From positions 1 through 64,000 of the forward strand of contig CAUYUJ010016070.1 of NCBI GenBank assembly GCA_963575745.1: a stretch of 64,000 nucleotides of DNA. Direction: 5' to 3'. Source of the DNA: Prorocentrum cordatum (Eukaryota > Sar > Dinophyceae > Prorocentrales > Prorocentraceae). Under the pieces are notes generated by a model, which made no database searches, was not told where the DNA came from, and saw only the letters and a list, made by a program, of their open reading frames with translations. Below, piece after piece: positions 18,581 through 29,769 of the stretch. Every line of letters begins with the position of its first letter. Within the stretch, counting starts at the first letter, position 1. Made by a program: the position numbers and the translations under genes.

Positions 18581-20170
18581 CAGCTCGCGACACTCACGCC
18601 CTTGGGGCTGACGACGCTCCTGTGGCTGCGGACCAGCGGCACGAAGCAGGACCTGCCTGGGCTGTCGTGGTCTGACCTGTTGTTGTTGCTGGCCGCTGCT
18701 GGTACGGCCGGCGTGATCTACACTGTGAAGTCGACGGCCAGCGAGGTGCTGGAGAAGGCGGCCGCCGACCCCGCGCCTGCGGAGGAACTCGAAGAAGAGC
18801 AGAGGTACAAACCTAAACTTTCTCAGGACCGCGCGGATCTCTTGGATCTGCGCGGGAGCCGCCCTGTCAGCGCCTCGGGCGCCGCCCCTGGCGCGGGGGG
18901 GTTCAGCGCAGATCTAAGAGATCCGCGCGAGGCTCCGAAAGTGCATGCTCGTGTCATGCTGCACCTGCTTCCTTTCAGAGGAGCGGCAGCCGCTGGAGGC
19001 ACCGCTGGGCCAGCCGTGCGCCGGTGCGCCGCACGTGGCGGCGATGAACATGGCCACGGGGGGCATGGCTCGGAGCAACGGCTCGGAGGCGATGTTCTTC
19101 GATAGCGAGGTGGCGAGCGTGCACGTGGTGCTGCTGCACAGGCCAATGGGCCCGCATCCCGCCGAGCCGCGGCACGGTGCCGAGCCGCACCCCGCCGCCT
19201 TCGATTCGCACGCGTACTTCGAGGGACATCAGAGGAGCAAAAAGTCGTGGTGACGATGCGTTCCAAGATTTCTTGGATATCGGGCTGCTCCGCACGGGGA
19301 CCAGCTACGAGGGCCGCCAGGTACTCTCGGAAATCCTTGAACGCAGTCTGAGCCCGTTCTAGCATGGCTTCACTCCCGCCCCAGGAAAAAAGCGCTTGTG
19401 GGAGGTGCGGATACAGTGCACGTTCAAGAAGGCTATGCCGCCCCACAGCATGCGGATAGCCACGCAGCCCTTCGAGCGGCAACCGCTGGGGCAGGCGGGG
19501 GTCCAGCTGCACCGCTGGCTGGTCAAGATGGCAGGGCCTGCGATGCGAGGCATACACCACAGCCCTGGCGACGACCCGCGGGGACGCGCTGAGAGCGACG
19601 TCGAGCAGCCGATGGTCAGCATTCCCCTAGTCGAGTGCGACCAGTACATCCCAGAGGCTCCGCCGAGCCTGGTCGACGCCAGCTTCCCGAAGCTCGGACT
19701 GACCAAGGCCCGAGACCCCCAGGCGTTCCGGAGGAACATGGCCCAGGTCACCTTCGAGGCACGATGGAGAAAAGGTGCAGAAGCATGAACTTTCAGAGGT
19801 CCGCGCGGATTTTCTGGACCGGCGCGGCATCCCCTTCCCAGGCGCGCGGAGCGTGCCATGGGCGGCGCCTCCGGCGCCGCCAGAACGGCCCAGCACAGAC
19901 CCGAGAAATCTAGGCGGAGCTCTGAAAGTTTACGTTTACGCAGTTGTCCCTTTCTCTTCTTCCAAGGCTGGCGAAACTCACACGTTCGGCTTCTGGGGCC
20001 CATCGAGGGCCGTTGACCTGCTGGGCTGGCAGGTGGCCTCCATCCCCATGTTCCAGGGCGTCAGCCTGGACACCGTGAACGGCAAGCCACCGCTCTACCT
20101 CACGGTGTACTCGCTCTCGCCGGGAGCTCGGAGCACCTTTGATTGTGTTGGGTGGAGGGGCGCGTCTTAG
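18581..20170 (+). CDS. Probable DUF1769-domain protein with N-terminal membrane segment, four exons
   Basis: Exons inferred: 18581-18800, 18979-19224, 19385-19773 and 19967-20170. They total 1059 bases, 353 codons in frame to TAG; the 5-prime exon is not secured. Exon 1 encodes a hydrophobic span (SWSDLLLLLAAAGTAGVIYT) and then an acidic tail. Later exons give the order YFEG-KKRLWEVRIQ-FKK, a loop ending SPGDD, then MVSIPLVECDQYI, THTFGFW and DLLGWQV. That matches my memory of DUF1769 proteins (EGKKR, QGRFKR, HYSFGD, PHIAFPL, TYSFSF). The biochemical role of DUF1769 is unknown. Introns 1 and 3 are family A elements. Intron 2 (19225-19384) is GA-AG. Joins depend on short direct repeats (CAGAGG, AAGG) at the borders, so exact donor bases are ambiguous. 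Confidence 0.6.
18801..18978 (+). mobile_element. Family A element as intron 1 of the DUF1769-like gene
   Basis: AGGACCGCGCGGATCTCTTG is mirrored by AAGAGATCCGCGCG, and TAAACTTTCTCAGG by GCTCCGAAAGTG. CAGAGG stands at both exon borders (18800-18805 and 18976-18981) and may be the TSD from insertion. Only a non-canonical donor keeps the frame. Confidence 0.75.
19774..19966 (+). mobile_element. Family A element as intron 3 of the DUF1769-like gene
   Basis: CATGAACTTTCAGAGGTCCG on the left faces GAGCTCTGAAAGTTTACG on the right. The intron ends with a pyrimidine run and CCAAG. AAGG is repeated at both borders, so GT-GG and GG-AG readings give the same mRNA. Confidence 0.75.
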
Positions 20171-21055
20171 CGGAAGCTTCGGGGGTGAACAGAACCCCCA
20201 CCCTGACACGTCGATTCGTGAATTGTCCGAGAGCTAGCGGCAGCAATTTGTGTGTGTGCTTTCCCAGACATGTCAATCTATTTTTTGATTCCGAGCATTT
20301 GGGGCGGGCCCCTTATCTGGCTGCTTGGAGAAAGTCCCGTCACAGCGACGGCCAAGCCTTCTGGGCGGCGAATGCCCGAAGAGAGCACAGGGAGCCGTAA
20401 CGTGCGACACCTCGTGCCCCGAGTCTTGGGAGTGTCGTAGAGTGTGTCACGCTCTTCCGCGTCGTGTCGGAGTGTCTCGTTTCGTGTTTGTCGTCGTCTT
20501 CCTGTATTCCTCGTCTTTGCTCCTCGCTTGGTACCTCTTGGGTGCCTCCTGTGTGCCTCTTGGAGACGTCTTGGGGGCCTCTTGGTAGCTGCTTTGTCCG
20601 TCGTTGGGCACTCTTGGGCAGCTAGGCGCCTGCGGAGTCCATCCTGGTAGCATGCCCGGGCAGTCTTGGGGCCATCTTGGAGACCTACTGTGCCGTCCTG
20701 GGACGACGGAAGCCCGAACAGGCAAGAACGCGAAAGTCATGCTTCAAAAACGAAGGAGATCAACGCGTCGATTAGCGTCTGGAGTCGACGAGATAGCGCC
20801 GATGTAGCGTCGGCTAGCGTCGATTAGCGTCGATGTAGCATCGATTGGCGTCGGCTTCGCGCCGATCAGCGTCGATCTGCAAGAGCCGCCGAGATGGTAC
20901 TGGAGGCTCCCATGAGTTGCCACCGAAGGATCGGAAGGCTCGGTCGGCGGGGGCGCTGCGCGTCCCTGGAGTGGGCCGGGCTGGCCCAGCCGAGGAGTTC
21001 GATCGGTGCCGACCTCCGCGCCCTGCCCCTCAGTGGCAGTGTCAGGGAGGGATGC
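20171..21055. other. Unassigned region with short repeats
   Basis: 20183-20230 resembles the left end of element I. 20520-20700 has TCTTGGGG-type degenerate repeats. 20755-20870 holds about seven copies of a 15-17 bp GCGTCGATTAGCGTCGA-like unit. No gene recognised. Confidence 0.5.
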
Positions 21056-21059
21056 AGTC

Positions 21060-21240
21060 AGCCCACATGAGAAGGGTGGGCAACCTTCCCAAGGGTGCCC
21101 CTTGCATCCTTGCCTCCTCGGTCGATCCTTGGCCACTTTCGTTGGCCGCGCCCCGCTCGAAAAGCTGCGAAATGGGCGTCCAAGGCCCGTTGCATCCTCA
21201 TCGCGCATCCTGGTGATGCGGGCCGACTGCAGGCGCAGGG
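21060..21240 (+). repeat. Dispersed repeat L, copy 2
   Basis: The shared order is GGGCAACCTTCCC, CTTGCATCCTTGCCTCC, TTGGCCACTTTCGTTGGCCG, GGCGTCCAAGGCCC and TCGCGCATCCT, as in 39585-39770 and in the reverse complement of 5105-5280. Confidence 0.7.
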
Positions 21241-22580
21241 AGGGGACGCCTCGAACCCCAATGGCCCATGGATCGCCGATGGAAGCCCGATGGCCCATCA
21301 CAGCGCCAGGACCGTGCGGCTTTCGCTGTCGGGTGCCTATCGCTGATCCGTCGGCAATGCATCGCCGATTCCAAGTTGATGTCTCCCCCCCCCGTGAGCT
21401 AGTCCCCCCTATCGTTGCCCCTCAGCCCCCCGCCGCCCAGAGATTTGGACTGGCAGGAGTTCGCGTGTGGGGATTCGTTTCGCTCGTGCCCGATTGCGTC
21501 CGCTTCGATGATCTCCAGACGTTCGATGGACTGCTTTATTCAATTACGGCGCCTGTCAACAAACATCTGCCGTCGGGGGCTGTTTCCGAGACTATCCGGG
21601 ATGAAGACTGGCACCCCCAGGGAACGTTCGAGATTCGGGGCACGCGGATTGAAACAAAGCGTCGTCGAATGTCTGGGGCTCAAGGTTCGCTTGGAGAACT
21701 CAAGACAGCCGGTTGCTCGCAAAGTTGCGTTTCTGGAGGTCGACGCCAATCGCAATATCATTCGAACCTAATTCAAGATAAAGCTTTGTCCTTGGGTAAA
21801 GGGGTCGAGACATCGGGGGGCCATGTTTTGAAAAAAATAAGCCGCCGCCAGTGTTGTATGTTCAACGCCCTCCCTGAATATGAAGTCGTTCTAGCTTTCC
21901 TTGGGCTTTGGGGCGGGGCCTCGTGGCCACAGGTACAGCGGGGGCCCATGCCAAGAAACACCCTGCCAGGGTGCCCTGGGTTTCTTGGGTTTCGATGGTT
22001 TTGCGATGGACGTCCTCAGGTCTCAGGGCTGGGTTTCTTGTGAACGGTATCTTGTGGTCAGGCCTCCTCTGTAGCCGCAGCGCAGAGAATGGGTCGGGCT
22101 GATGTCTGTGACAAGTCCAGGGGATCGACTGTGAGCGAAAATGGCCTGCACCCGACCGCGGTTGGGCTTGGATCGGAGTGGGGGGGGGCTCTTGCTCGTT
22201 CCCGCCTTCCTCCTGCCCGATCCCCCTTTCAGCCCCGCATTCAGCAGCACCTGGTCATCACATCATCTCTGGCCTCCCACCCTTCATCCTCCGCCTGCGT
22301 AGCCCTCATTCTCCCCTCCCCCCCCAAGAAGCCAACGAGTGTCCCCTGGCACCTCGCAGGACCCGATAAGCAAATCCTGAAGCCACACTCGGAATCCCCA
22401 GAACGCCGTTGCGCCTCCTTTCCTTCCTCTTGGTTCTTCTCTCTTCAACCTTCTTCTTCTTCTTTGTCCTCATGATCAATCCCGTCTTCTTGTACATCAA
22501 TATAGTTGTATACATGCACCTACATATAACACTCCCTACTCTGTATGTACACATACAGTCTACATAATATACATACAGAT
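21241..22580. other. Unassigned region
   Basis: A long open frame crosses 21006-22043 but begins in repeat L and shows no domain. I do not call it a gene. The end (22480-22585) is locally AT-rich with TATACATA-type sequence. Confidence 0.35.
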
Positions 22581-22740
22581 CACCACCACCACCATCATCA
22601 TCACCATCATCATCGTAAGATCATCCTCAACAACACCAGCATCAGCATCATTATCAGCATCAGCATCATCATCAGCAGCATCATCATCATATTCATCAAC
22701 AGCATCACCAACATCATCATCCTCAGCCGTCTCTTAGTCA
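22580..22740. repeat. (CAT)n/(CAG) triplet tract
   Basis: About 155 bp of CAT/CAC/CAG triplets. Confidence 0.9.
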
Positions 22741-22969
22741 TGTCTCCTCTCCCACCTCCTCCCTGCGCCTTGCCCCCCAATCTTACCCACGGATTGATTT
22801 TCAGAGGTTCAATTATCCCCAGAAGTCTTGACCCCTTCCCTGGGACGCGTTTGCATCACAGGTCGTGTTCTGCTGTTCACGGGGCCCAGGAGCGGGCCAC
22901 GATGCCGAAATGGAGAGAAGCCGCCAGGCTTTGTTTGGGACGCGCCCGAGGTTTGGGCCTGTTCATCCC

Positions 22970-23655
22970 TCCTCCTCCCTCTATCGTCCCCTCTCGATCC
23001 TCCTCCCCCTCCACCACCTCTTTCCTCCTCCTCTCTCCTCCTCCTGCTCCTTCTCCTCCTCCTCCTCCTCCTCCTCCTCCTCCTCCTCCTCCTCCTCCTC
23101 CCCTCCTCGTCTTCCTCCTCCTCCTCCTTCTCCTCCTCCGCCTCCTCCTCCTCCGCCTCTTCCTCCGCCTCCTCCTCCTCCTCCGCCTCCTCGTCCTCCT
23201 CCGCCTCCTCGTCCTCTCCTCCGCCTCCTCCTCCTCCTCCTCCTCCTCCTCCTCCTGCTCCTCCTCCTCCTCCTCCTCCTCCTCCTCCTCCTCCTCCCCT
23301 CTCCTCCTCTCCCTCGATTCTCCATCCTCTGCGCCCCCATCGGGCATCTGGACGCGGACGTGGCCGACTCAGAGCGCGCGCGCGCGCCGCCGAGGCCGGG
23401 AGAGGAGAGGGACCGGCGGCACTTGCCCTCGCGGATGCAGGCGCCGCACCGGGGAGGAGGGTCGGTTCGACTCGGCAGGAGGGAGCGTCAAGCTCCGCAG
23501 CGCCGTCTGGGGTCGCTCCTCCTCCTCCTCCTCCTCCTCCTCCTCCTCCTCCTCCTCCTATCCTCCTCCTCCTCCTCCTCCTCCTCCTCCTCCTCCTCCT
23601 CCTCCTCCTCCTCCTCCTCCTCCTCCTCCTCCTCCTCCTCCTCCTCCTCCTGTCC
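22970..23655. repeat. Two (TCC)n tracts around a GC-rich island
   Basis: TCC triplets run at 22970-23310 and 23518-23652. The island 23325-23515 has open frames on both strands but no recognised domain. Confidence 0.85.
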
Positions 23656-23664
23656 AATTTACTG

Positions 23665-23842
23665 CGGGCGTGGCCCGCTTACGGGCGAGCGCTTACGGGA
23701 GGGGGGATGGCTTCTTAGAAGCACCCCTGCTTCTTAGAAGGCGTGGGCCTTAGCTATAGATGTAAGGCCGGCGCCTTCTAAGAAGCAGCCTCCTCCTAAG
23801 AAGCCTTCCCCCCTCCCTCCACCCCCCTTTGTGCGAGCCGCC
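23665..23842. mobile_element. Hairpin/TIR element family J, copy 2
   Basis: GGCTTCTTAGAAGCACCCCT and GCCTTCTAAGAAGC form the stem. The right end is TTTGTGCGAGCCGCC. A central GGCGTGGGCCTT and AAGGCCGGCGCC pair forms a second stem. Confidence 0.6.
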
Positions 23843-23968
23843 AACAGTTCTTGGAGGGACCGCAAGGATGGAACTGAAAGCTCAACGCCAGCTGCGGCAG
23901 TACTTCTGTCCCGCCCTGCCCGGCGGAGGGAGGAGGTGGGAGGAGACAGGATCGGGGCAACGATACGG

Positions 23969-24119
23969 GTCGGCCACGCGCAGAGGGGGCAGGGGGAGGA
24001 GGGAGGGCTTCTTAGCACCCCTGCTTCTTCGAAGGCGTGGGCCTTGTCTGTGGATGTAATGCCCTCGCCTTCCTAGAAACAGCCTCGTGCACGCCGCATA
24101 CCCCCTCGTGCGCGCCGCC
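23969..24119. mobile_element. Hairpin/TIR element family J, copy 3
   Basis: The left end GTCGGCCACGCGCAGAGG matches copy 1; the right end is CTCGTGCGCGCCGCC. ATACGG/ACACGG on the two sides is a possible 6-bp TSD with one mismatch. Confidence 0.6.
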
Positions 24120-24720
24120 ACACGGGGATATTTGGCCTTTGCAGGGATCGCGTCGACCCTGGGTCGCCCATTCATCGCCGATAGGGGCCCGAGCGTCGAC
24201 ACTGAGATCGCGTCGACCCTGGGTCGCCCATTCATAGCCCTATCTTGCCCAGGAGCGTGCGGATTTGCTATCGGGGGCCTATCGCCGAACTGAGGGAGGA
24301 GGAGCGGGCGACGGTGAAGGCGTGCAGGAGCTTGGGAGGCAGAGCTATCCCTTCTCTGTCCTTCTCCTTCCTCGTGTCTCTCTCTCTCTCTCTCTCGCTC
24401 TCTCTTTCTGTCGGTCTGTCTGTCTGTCTCTCTCTCTCTCTCTTTCTCTGTCTGGAGGCTTCTTTAGCACATGCGCCTGATACCCCGCTGATTTCAATCC
24501 GGGTCGGCCCGTTCGAAGTCCTCTCGTTGCTGTGAGCGCGCGCGCAAGCGGCAGTATCTAACATTACACAGCTTAGGTGAGCAACCGTCATTCTGAACGC
24601 TAACAACGGGCCAGCCACTCGACGCCAAGAGCGCGCGTCCTGTCCACCAACGCAGCTCCACGCCCGGAGTAAAGGAGGGAGGCTAAGAGGCGAACAAAAC
24701 GCCGAGCTGTGCACTGATTG
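24120..24720. other. Short duplications and (TC)n run
   Basis: ATCGCGTCGACCCTGGGTCG followed by CCCATTCAT occurs twice (24148 and 24209). (TC)n runs lie at 24376-24402 and 24428-24445. No gene recognised. Confidence 0.5.
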
Positions 24721-24729
24721 GACTGCATC

Positions 24730-24884
24730 CAGAGAGAAGAAACACATACACCAATCATCGTCGACTCACAAGGACATGTTGACAATATTGGAAGCAGAGG
24801 GGAAGACGAACATCCAGAACATGTAGAACAGATGGGGAAGCCTGGGATGTGTGTTTGTTTAATGCTTGTCCCTGGGCCCCTTCA
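24730..24884 (+). mobile_element. Dispersed element family B, copy 3, 6-bp TSD
   Basis: It runs from CAGAGAGAAGAAACACATAC to GTCCCTGGGCCCCTTCA. TGCATC is duplicated at 24724-24729 and 24885-24890. This copy is the most diverged internally. Confidence 0.8.
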
Positions 24885-24890
24885 TGCATC

Positions 24891-25630
24891 ACTTCATCAT
24901 TGTGCCAGCAAGGGTAGTTACCGAGGTGGTGAGCAAGGACGTTGGAGGGGCGAACAGTGCTGAAGAGCCAGCGACGGCGAAGGATGAGGTCACAGTCTGA
25001 TGTCACCACCCGTGATCTCACTCCCGTAGCTAGTTCCAGCAATAGGGCCAGCATAATGTACGTTGATGGCTGCCCCTTTCAGAAATTAATGTTGCTGCTT
25101 AAGCAGTCTTACCGCCTTTCGACTCGCCGACGTGATCCGAGATTCAAGTTTGGCGGATCTACCTCTCAACTTGATAGCTCTGCCAGCTGTGTAGTCAACA
25201 CTTGAAGGAGGATGCGTGCCGCGTTTTAGGACGTTTATCATTTGTCGTGGCCTCAAGGGGCCTTCCAGACCTTTGGACGCCTCTGGGGGTCTCCAAGGGC
25301 CTCCACAGACCCCCAGGTGCTTCCAGGGAAGAGGGAGAAAGAAGTAGAGGATCGTGCGGATGGTTGCGAAAGCCCCATGGATTCGCCCCGAGGAAGGTCG
25401 GGCCGTTTCGGGCCGACCCCGAGCCGTGCCGAAACTCCAGGATAGCCCCTGAGGGGCTGCTCATTGGTGGTGTGTAACCCTTCCCACAGACGATTCAGCC
25501 CACCCCCGATCACCCTCTGGACCCCCGGGCGACATGGGGAAAATAGGCCCGGCCGCCTGTCGCGGGTGTAGCTGGCACACCTACGACAGAACACAAAACT
25601 TTGTCGGAGCACCAGTTTGTGCGCCGCGCC
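24891..25630. other. Unassigned region
   Basis: No gene, array or recognisable element seen. 25240-25330 has weak CTCCAAGGGCCTC-type repetition. Confidence 0.4.
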
Positions 25631-25633
25631 CCG

Positions 25634-25789
25634 TGCTCGAGTCGGGGAAACGTAAGACTCGAGTGAGCCAGAACTCGGGTCTGCCGACGTCTTTCGACGC
25701 GCGCGGTCTGGACTTTGACGGTCCGGCGTTTTTTCGTTGGATGCTTGCAGCGGGAGGAGGAGGAGGAGGAGGAGGAGGAGGAGGAGGAG

Positions 25790-25824
<35 letters not shown>

Positions 25825-25937
25825 GGAGAGAGAACGAGGGAGGAGGGGGGAGAAGGGGGGAGGAGGGGGGGAGGAGGAGGCCTCGTCATCTTTATGGTGC
25901 CCCCGCCAGGCCAACTGGAGTCCCCGTTTTCCCGAGC
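25634..25937. mobile_element. TIR-like element family K, copy 2, with internal (GGA)n
   Basis: The ends CTCGAGTCGGGGAAACG and CCCCGTTTTCCCGAGCC are inverted. Outer blocks match K1, but the middle of K1 is replaced by about 130 bp of GGA (25751-25879). Confidence 0.7.
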
Positions 25938-26279
25938 CTACACGGCTCCCCGACCGAGCGGCCCGACACCGGGGAGTGGACGCCCGGGGCGGGGCGGAGG
26001 CCGCCAGGGCCTCTGTTTCCCCTCCCGCCGGCAGCCGCAGGGCCCCCGGGGAGAGTCCCGCAGGTCCCGGGCGGGGCCGCGTGGGTCCGAAGCCGTCGGG
26101 CTCGAGCCCCGCGTGCAGGGTCGACGACGACTCTGCCCATGGGGCAGGACTCCTGCATCGCCGCCGGCTGCCGGGATCTCCCCAAACCGGAGCTCGCGCT
26201 TCTGAACGTGGGCCCCCCTGCTCCCGACGGGGCGGGTATGGTACAAGGCCCCCTGCTTACGGTAGGTTCGTGTATTGTC

Positions 26280-27310
26280 GACCGGCGGCGGCCCCGCCGG
26301 CGGCGTTCAACGTTGAACGCCGAGGGCAACCCGCCCACCTTGTGCGCCTGCAGCAGCGCGCGCAGCTCCGCGCGCAGGACGCTCTGCGTCCATTGGGCGT
26401 GTTCCGGGCAGCGGCCAGCAGCACGCGCAGCCTATGTCGCAGATCTCGTTGTCGGCCTTCAGCTTGATGAAGCTCCAGCCTCCTCGTCGCAAGGGCGCAC
26501 AATCGCCGTGCTGCAACGAGCCGTCCACATAAATGCTCCCCGTAGCCAGGCCCATCCAGTCGCCCTTGTTGAGCCAGGCGTCGCTCGGTTCCAGGCTCCA
26601 GCGGCCTAACCTCATCCGGCAATGAAGAACCGCCCCCCCCCCTCTCCAGCGAAAGTATAACGCACCCGGCACCCCAGAAGCATTACCCAGGCACCTCGCA
26701 CCTTTATGTGCTCGCCGAAACAAGCAAACCGCCTGAGACATTCTCGCAATATGGTCTCCTGGTGGTTCTGAAACAAGCGCCTCGCCTGAGACATCCTCAG
26801 AAACTGCTCGAGGGCGGGATCCTGCGATGCCTCGCCCCCGTGGTCCTTGAGCACCTTGATCAAGCCATGGGTTGGTGCCGCGCTGCTGGATATGGAGGCC
26901 CTCCACTAGATCACAGTGTTGACGTCGAGCGGGGCAAACAAAGGTACGATGTCAGTCAGTACCTGGTGCCAGCCCGCACGCTCGGCAGATGTCGCTTGGT
27001 GCTGCCCCTTCCGCATGGGGGCGCGCTTGAGACCACATGCCACCGTAGGGTAGCCCGCGCAATCGAGTGCGATGTACATGGGCCCAGCGTCCTTCCAGTG
27101 GCCATCGTGGTAGCGACCACGCAGGTGCGATGAAGAGGGAGTTGATGTTGTACTGGTGGCCGCACTGCTGCACCCACTCGTCCTTCAGCTGCTGCTCGGT
27201 GGTGGTGGCGACGTGGTGCTGTATCTCCTGCAGCTTGATGTAGCGCTGGTCGTAGACGGCGACGCCGATGGCAACGGCGCGCGCGGCCTGTGTCATCCAG
27301 CCCAAGGCGC
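26280..27310 (-). pseudogene. LINE 3-prime part with RNase H start
   Basis: Segments in different frames give KAPWLTVRGPAGAFIATVRR, then AVAIGVAVYDQRYIKLQ and CRACGLAPGTD (a knuckle-like Cys pair). GSIYVDGSLQHG with GGWSFI follows; YVDGS matches the first catalytic-Asp block of RNase H. A later frame holds LRAELRALLQ, resembling the RNase H ERxAL helix region. Several frameshifts; no intact protein. Confidence 0.65.
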
Positions 27311-27482
27311 CTCACCGTTGCAATAAACGCCCCCGCAGGTCCGCGCACTGTCAGCCACGGCGCCTTGCACTTGGCGGTCTTCATGACCCAAGTGCGCTAC
27401 GTATGCGCTGTGGAGCCTCTCTGCCAGCTGCGTGTCCGCGAGCGCCTCCTGCCACGCAGTCGCCCACGCCATGATGGGGCTT

Positions 27483-28853
27483 TTATTGACCGGGGTGCCT
27501 TGGGCCGGCGTCGTCGCTCAGCAGCGTGAGGATGGTCGACCTGCCTTTGGTGTTGCCCTCCCTCGCCGTCGCCGCGCTTGTGTCCGTAATTCGTTGAGCC
27601 TGGAGTCCGCCATGCCAACCGTCGAGGAGCCGTAGAGGAGCGCGGGCAATTGGGCATGTCTCACCAGCCTGTGCGCTGCCCCTCCTGCCTTCCGCACGGC
27701 TGTTATGCGTGCCGCTCGCGCTGCAAACGTCAGCGCCCTCTTGTTGATGGCCGCCACTCGTCTGCTTCTGCCCGCGGTCGCCGTGCTTCTCTTGCTTGAC
27801 GACTTTCACGCTCAGGTGCTTGGAGGTAGTTGCGATGTTCTTGCCCAGCGCGGTGGTGGAGGTCAGTGCGACCGTCTTCCCTGCCGCGCCCCTAGAGACG
27901 GACATGTCCAGCAGCATATAGACCACGGACGCGATGGGCAGCGGGTGGAAATGCTGGACGAACTCGCGGATGCCGCGCGTGGCCATGGCGAGGTCGTCGA
28001 AGAAGAGGCAGGTGTCCGGCCGTGGGAACAGGCAGACCAGCTCGCCCAACTCCAGCAGGACCACCATCTTGAGGCAGAACGGTGCGCACCTGCTGCCCGC
28101 GACGACGCCACAATGCCAGGCCTTGACCTCGGCGCAGCACCCGTCCAGGACGATGCGCCGCACCATGCTGTGGATCTGGAGGACAACGCGCATGAGGATG
28201 GGATGGAGGCCCCATCGCCTGGCTGCCTCCCAGACCGTCCGATGCGTAACCCACTCGAAGCACTCGACGAGGTCGAAGCAGGTCACCGCGCACTCGTAGC
28301 CGTCGGCCCGCGCTGCTTCGCAGTACACCGCCTGCGGCCGTGCTGCGCGCTCCGACGAGCGCCCTCCGCGAGCCCAGCCACGGGCCCTCCTGGTGGCGGC
28401 CTCCCAGCGCCAGGCGTAGGGGATGCGGCTGGCCTCCCAGGCGAGCGCCAGCTCGGGGATGAGGCCCAGGTGGCGGGAGGCCGCCCGCGGCCTGCGGCAT
28501 CCGGCAGAGGACGCTGGTGGCCTGTGCGGACGGCCACGGTGCGCCTCTCCCCACGGCGTGCAGCACGCCTGCCGCGCGCGCTGCTCCCAGGCAGCTCCCC
28601 TCTCGCAACGGGCGCGTGTGCCAGTCGGCCCCCCCCCCCCGTCCCGTGGTGGCGCGGGAGCGCCCGCATGCCTCGACGACGCCCCTCGGGGTGATCCTCG
28701 CGACGGCGTGCTCGTCGAGCTCGAGGTCGCTGGGCGCCTGGCGCCACGGCGCGCTGTCGTCGCAGGGCCCAGACTCCCCCCCCCCCCCCCGGCCTTCCAG
28801 CGCAGCATCCGCGGCCGCCTGAGGTCAGGAGGGAACAAAAAAAACACAGACAC
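27483..28853 (-). pseudogene. LINE reverse transcriptase region
   Basis: The readable order is WEASRIPYAWRWEAA, then AVTCFDLVECFEWVTH (the motif A region with the first catalytic Asp), RRIVLDG, CGVVAGSRCAPFCLK (motif B) and CLFFDDLAMAT at about 28010-27978 (motif C, where the usual YADD/YVDD box is FFDD). The block SVKVVKQEKHGDRG follows. A frameshift near 27760 moves the next part (KRALTFAARAARITAVRKAG, then LPALLYGSSTVGMADSRL) to another frame. The family B element at 28825-28991 separates this region from its upstream part. The N-terminal 100 residues of this open frame belong to that insertion zone and are not RT. Confidence 0.8.
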
Positions 28854-28991
28854 AATTAATCGTCGATCCCCAGGAAGATATGGGAAAATATGGGAAGTGG
28901 GGGGAAGACGAAAACCCAGAAGATATAGGAAAACATGGGGAATATGTTTATTGTATTTGTGTGTATTTATGTGTGTCCTGGGGCCCCTTCA
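28825..28991 (+). mobile_element. Dispersed element family B, copy 4, inserted in the LINE
   Basis: It runs from TCAGGAGGGAACAAAAAAAA to GTCCTGGGGCCCCTTCA. It interrupts the LINE between the region that should link endonuclease and RT, so it is younger than the LINE copy. No clear TSD. Confidence 0.8.
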
Positions 28992-29769
28992 AGAGGGCGG
29001 AGGGGCTCGTGCTGGTCGCGGGTGTCCGTCGGCCTGAGCGGCTCCCAGGGCACCAGTGGCCAGGTCCACTTGCGGAGGGTCCCGCTCCCGCCTGGCTGTG
29101 CTCAGCGACCCAGCGTCGCCCGCCGTGTTCTGCGCGCCGTCGCACTCGTCGCCATGTGTGGGTCCTGGCGATGGTCATGAGCTTGGCTACCCAGTCCACG
29201 CGGTGCAAGCCCCTCTCGGTGATGGTGGTGACGTCGATCCAGGCGACGGTGTTCACCGGGAGGCGGCGCTCTCCTGCCGCTTCCGCCCCAACCGATGGGC
29301 AGCCTCGCGAGGCCTCGGGGCCGAGGACAGCAGAGGTCCGAGGAGTAATCTCTGGGAGGCTCAGGTCGCCCCCCCTCGACTCGGTCCAAGGCGTCGTTCA
29401 AATGGTCCACGCCGGCGGCGTTCGCCACGGCGCCGTCGGTGGCATCGCTGGTGTTGTCGCGCTCGTCGGTGTCGGGCTCGGTGTGCTGCCAGTCGCTCCA
29501 GGCAGGATGGTGTCGTTCAAGTAGCGGCCAGATGATGTCCTTCTCCGGGATGCCCTTGGCGTCTCGTACCTGCCGTGGCGCCACCAATTGCGTGCCGCTG
29601 CGGTGATGTGCGCGAGGCGCCGCCCCAGCCACTCGGCCGCATCCGCCCACTGCTGCTCGCGCGCGGCATCTTTAACCTTGGGTGGCATAAGCTGCTCCCA
29701 GGCACATGTAGGTACCTGCTTGTGGCCCTTGCGCTCGTGGAGCTCGAGGCCATCGAAGTTGAAGAGCCT

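Noticed and set aside
21006-22043. 345-aa open frame
   Set aside because: It starts within dispersed repeat L, has no codon-bias change at its borders and no recognisable domain.
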